Assembly (NCBI RefSeq): GCF_030676415.1
Contig: NZ_JAUUTW010000007.1
Location: 124,001 to 188,000 of the forward strand
Reading direction: 5' to 3'
Source: Peribacillus frigoritolerans
Lineage (GTDB): Bacteria > Bacillota > Bacilli > Bacillales > DSM-1321
DNA: 64,000 nucleotides
Below are positions 63,559 to 64,000 of the stretch, piece by piece. The stretch's first letter is position 1. Each line of letters starts with the position of its first letter. Position numbers and translations under genes: made by a program. The notes below the pieces were generated by a model. That model was not told the DNA's origin. It was given only the letters and a program-made list of their open reading frames with translations, and did no database searches.

Positions 63559-64000
63559 ATGGTAAACAAAATAAACGAAGAACTAGAAGCTTATTGCGCG
63601 AGTGAATATTCAAAGCTATCACGGGTGATCGTCTGTGAACCTCGTCATATGGAGATCCGGGAGATCATTAACGAAACCCAAAAAGAGTTTCAAGAAGAAA
63701 ATATCGATCAGGCACTTGCCTTGAAGCAGCACGCCCAATTTATAAAGGCTCTTGAACATGAAGGGATTGAAGTCATAAAACTTCCGCCACAATTTACATA
63801 TCCAGAACAAGTCTTTACCAGAGATATCGGTTTCACTCTTGGCAATACCGTTTACGTTGCTGAGTTGGCAACAGGTATCAGGCAGGGTGAAGAACAAATA
63901 TTGAAATCCTGGCTTGAAACGAATGGTATCTCATTTTTCAACCTCCTCAAAAATCATATTGAGGGCGGGGATGTCCTTATTGACGGAAAGACCATCTATA
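63559..64000 (+). CDS. DDAH-like arginine deiminase-family hydrolase (partial)
   Basis: The 5' 147 codons, running off the window edge. MVNKINEELEAYCASEYSKLSRVIVCEPRHMEIREI, VFTRDIGFTLGNTVYVAELATGIRQGEE and IEGGDVLIDGKTIY are hallmarks of the amidinotransferase / dimethylarginine dimethylaminohydrolase superfamily (EGGD holds a catalytic Asp). GAGGGAG before ATG 63559. Probably hydrolyses an arginine-like guanidino substrate; catalytic Cys lies beyond the window. Confidence 0.85.
   Translation, partial: MVNKINEELEAYCASEYSKLSRVIVCEPRHMEIREIINETQKEFQEENIDQALALKQHAQFIKALEHEGIEVIKLPPQFTYPEQVFTRDIGFTLGNTVYVAELATGIRQGEEQILKSWLETNGISFFNLLKNHIEGGDVLIDGKTIY

Noticed and set aside
1-64000. CRISPR arrays, tRNA or rRNA genes, prophage or IS transposases
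   Set aside because: No regularly spaced repeats, cloverleaf-like sequences, rRNA tracts or transposase or phage motifs were found.

Overview
The window comes from a low-to-moderate-GC, spore-forming member of the Bacillaceae. The evidence is a complete gerPABCDEF spore-coat operon, asnO, comK, hpr/scoC, prsA, addAB and ecsABC. Small sporulation proteins, TTG/GTG starts with strong Shine-Dalgarno sequences and a B. subtilis-like order of the yha/yhf/yhg/yhj/yis genes point the same way. Protein divergence and the interspersed GC-rich repeats suggest a Peribacillus/Bacillus simplex-type genome rather than B. subtilis itself. That is an inference from recall; no search was run. No rRNA, tRNA, prophage, IS transposase or CRISPR array was seen.

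Layout. 0-9.5 kb: a GH13 glycosidase, asnO, yisN, yisL, a DUF418-type membrane protein with an MFS transporter, and an acyl-CoA synthetase. 9.6-11.7 kb: the gerP operon behind a sigma-K-type promoter, convergent with an orphan trpB. 13-22.3 kb: addBA recombination nuclease, a type I signal peptidase, a VTT/DedA-like membrane protein and yhjD. 22.3-24.6 kb: a decay zone with a broken GAF-STAS gene, a broken small membrane gene and orphan fragments. 24.6-28 kb: comK, an IDEAL-domain protein, a YitT-family protein and an M48 peptidase. 28-29.1 kb: a 25-codon ORF with its own terminator, and a heavily frameshifted NarL-type response regulator. 29.2-37.5 kb: HD protein, lcfB (FadR operator), lplJ, yhfI, yhfH, yhgD, hemH-hemE and hmoB. 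37.6-43.8 kb: a frameshifted PAP2 phosphatase, yhaA, ecsC, a repeat element, ecsBA and hit. 44-51.7 kb: serC, trpP with a TRAP-type leader, yhaH, hpr, yhaI, yhaJ, two YjcZ-like microproteins, prsA, yhaL and yhaM. 51.8-58.5 kb: a Fur-box iron operon (ATPase plus FhuF-like reductase), a small HExxH protein and yhaNO. 58.6-64 kb: a cysteine synthase, yhzD, yhaR, a further acyl-CoA synthetase, two repeat copies and the start of a DDAH-like hydrolase.

How genes work together. The gerP, asnO, yhaL and yjcZ-like genes serve sporulation and germination. ComK and AddAB serve DNA uptake and repair; Hpr, PrsA, signal peptidase and EcsAB serve protein secretion and its control. Three acyl-CoA synthetases and an enoyl-CoA hydratase form a scattered fatty-acid degradation set, one member with a FadR operator. 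HemE, HemH and HmoB make and degrade heme. SerC, TrpP, TrpB and cysteine synthase are amino-acid genes, two of them carrying (G/U)AG-triplet leaders.

I found no clear, wholly new multi-gene system. The items most worth checking are the six-triplet TRAP-type site on trpP and a weaker one on the orphan trpB, the repeat family that split the ecs operon between 18-bp direct repeats, the cluster of independently decaying regulatory genes around comK, and the short ORFs or RNAs that carry their own terminators.
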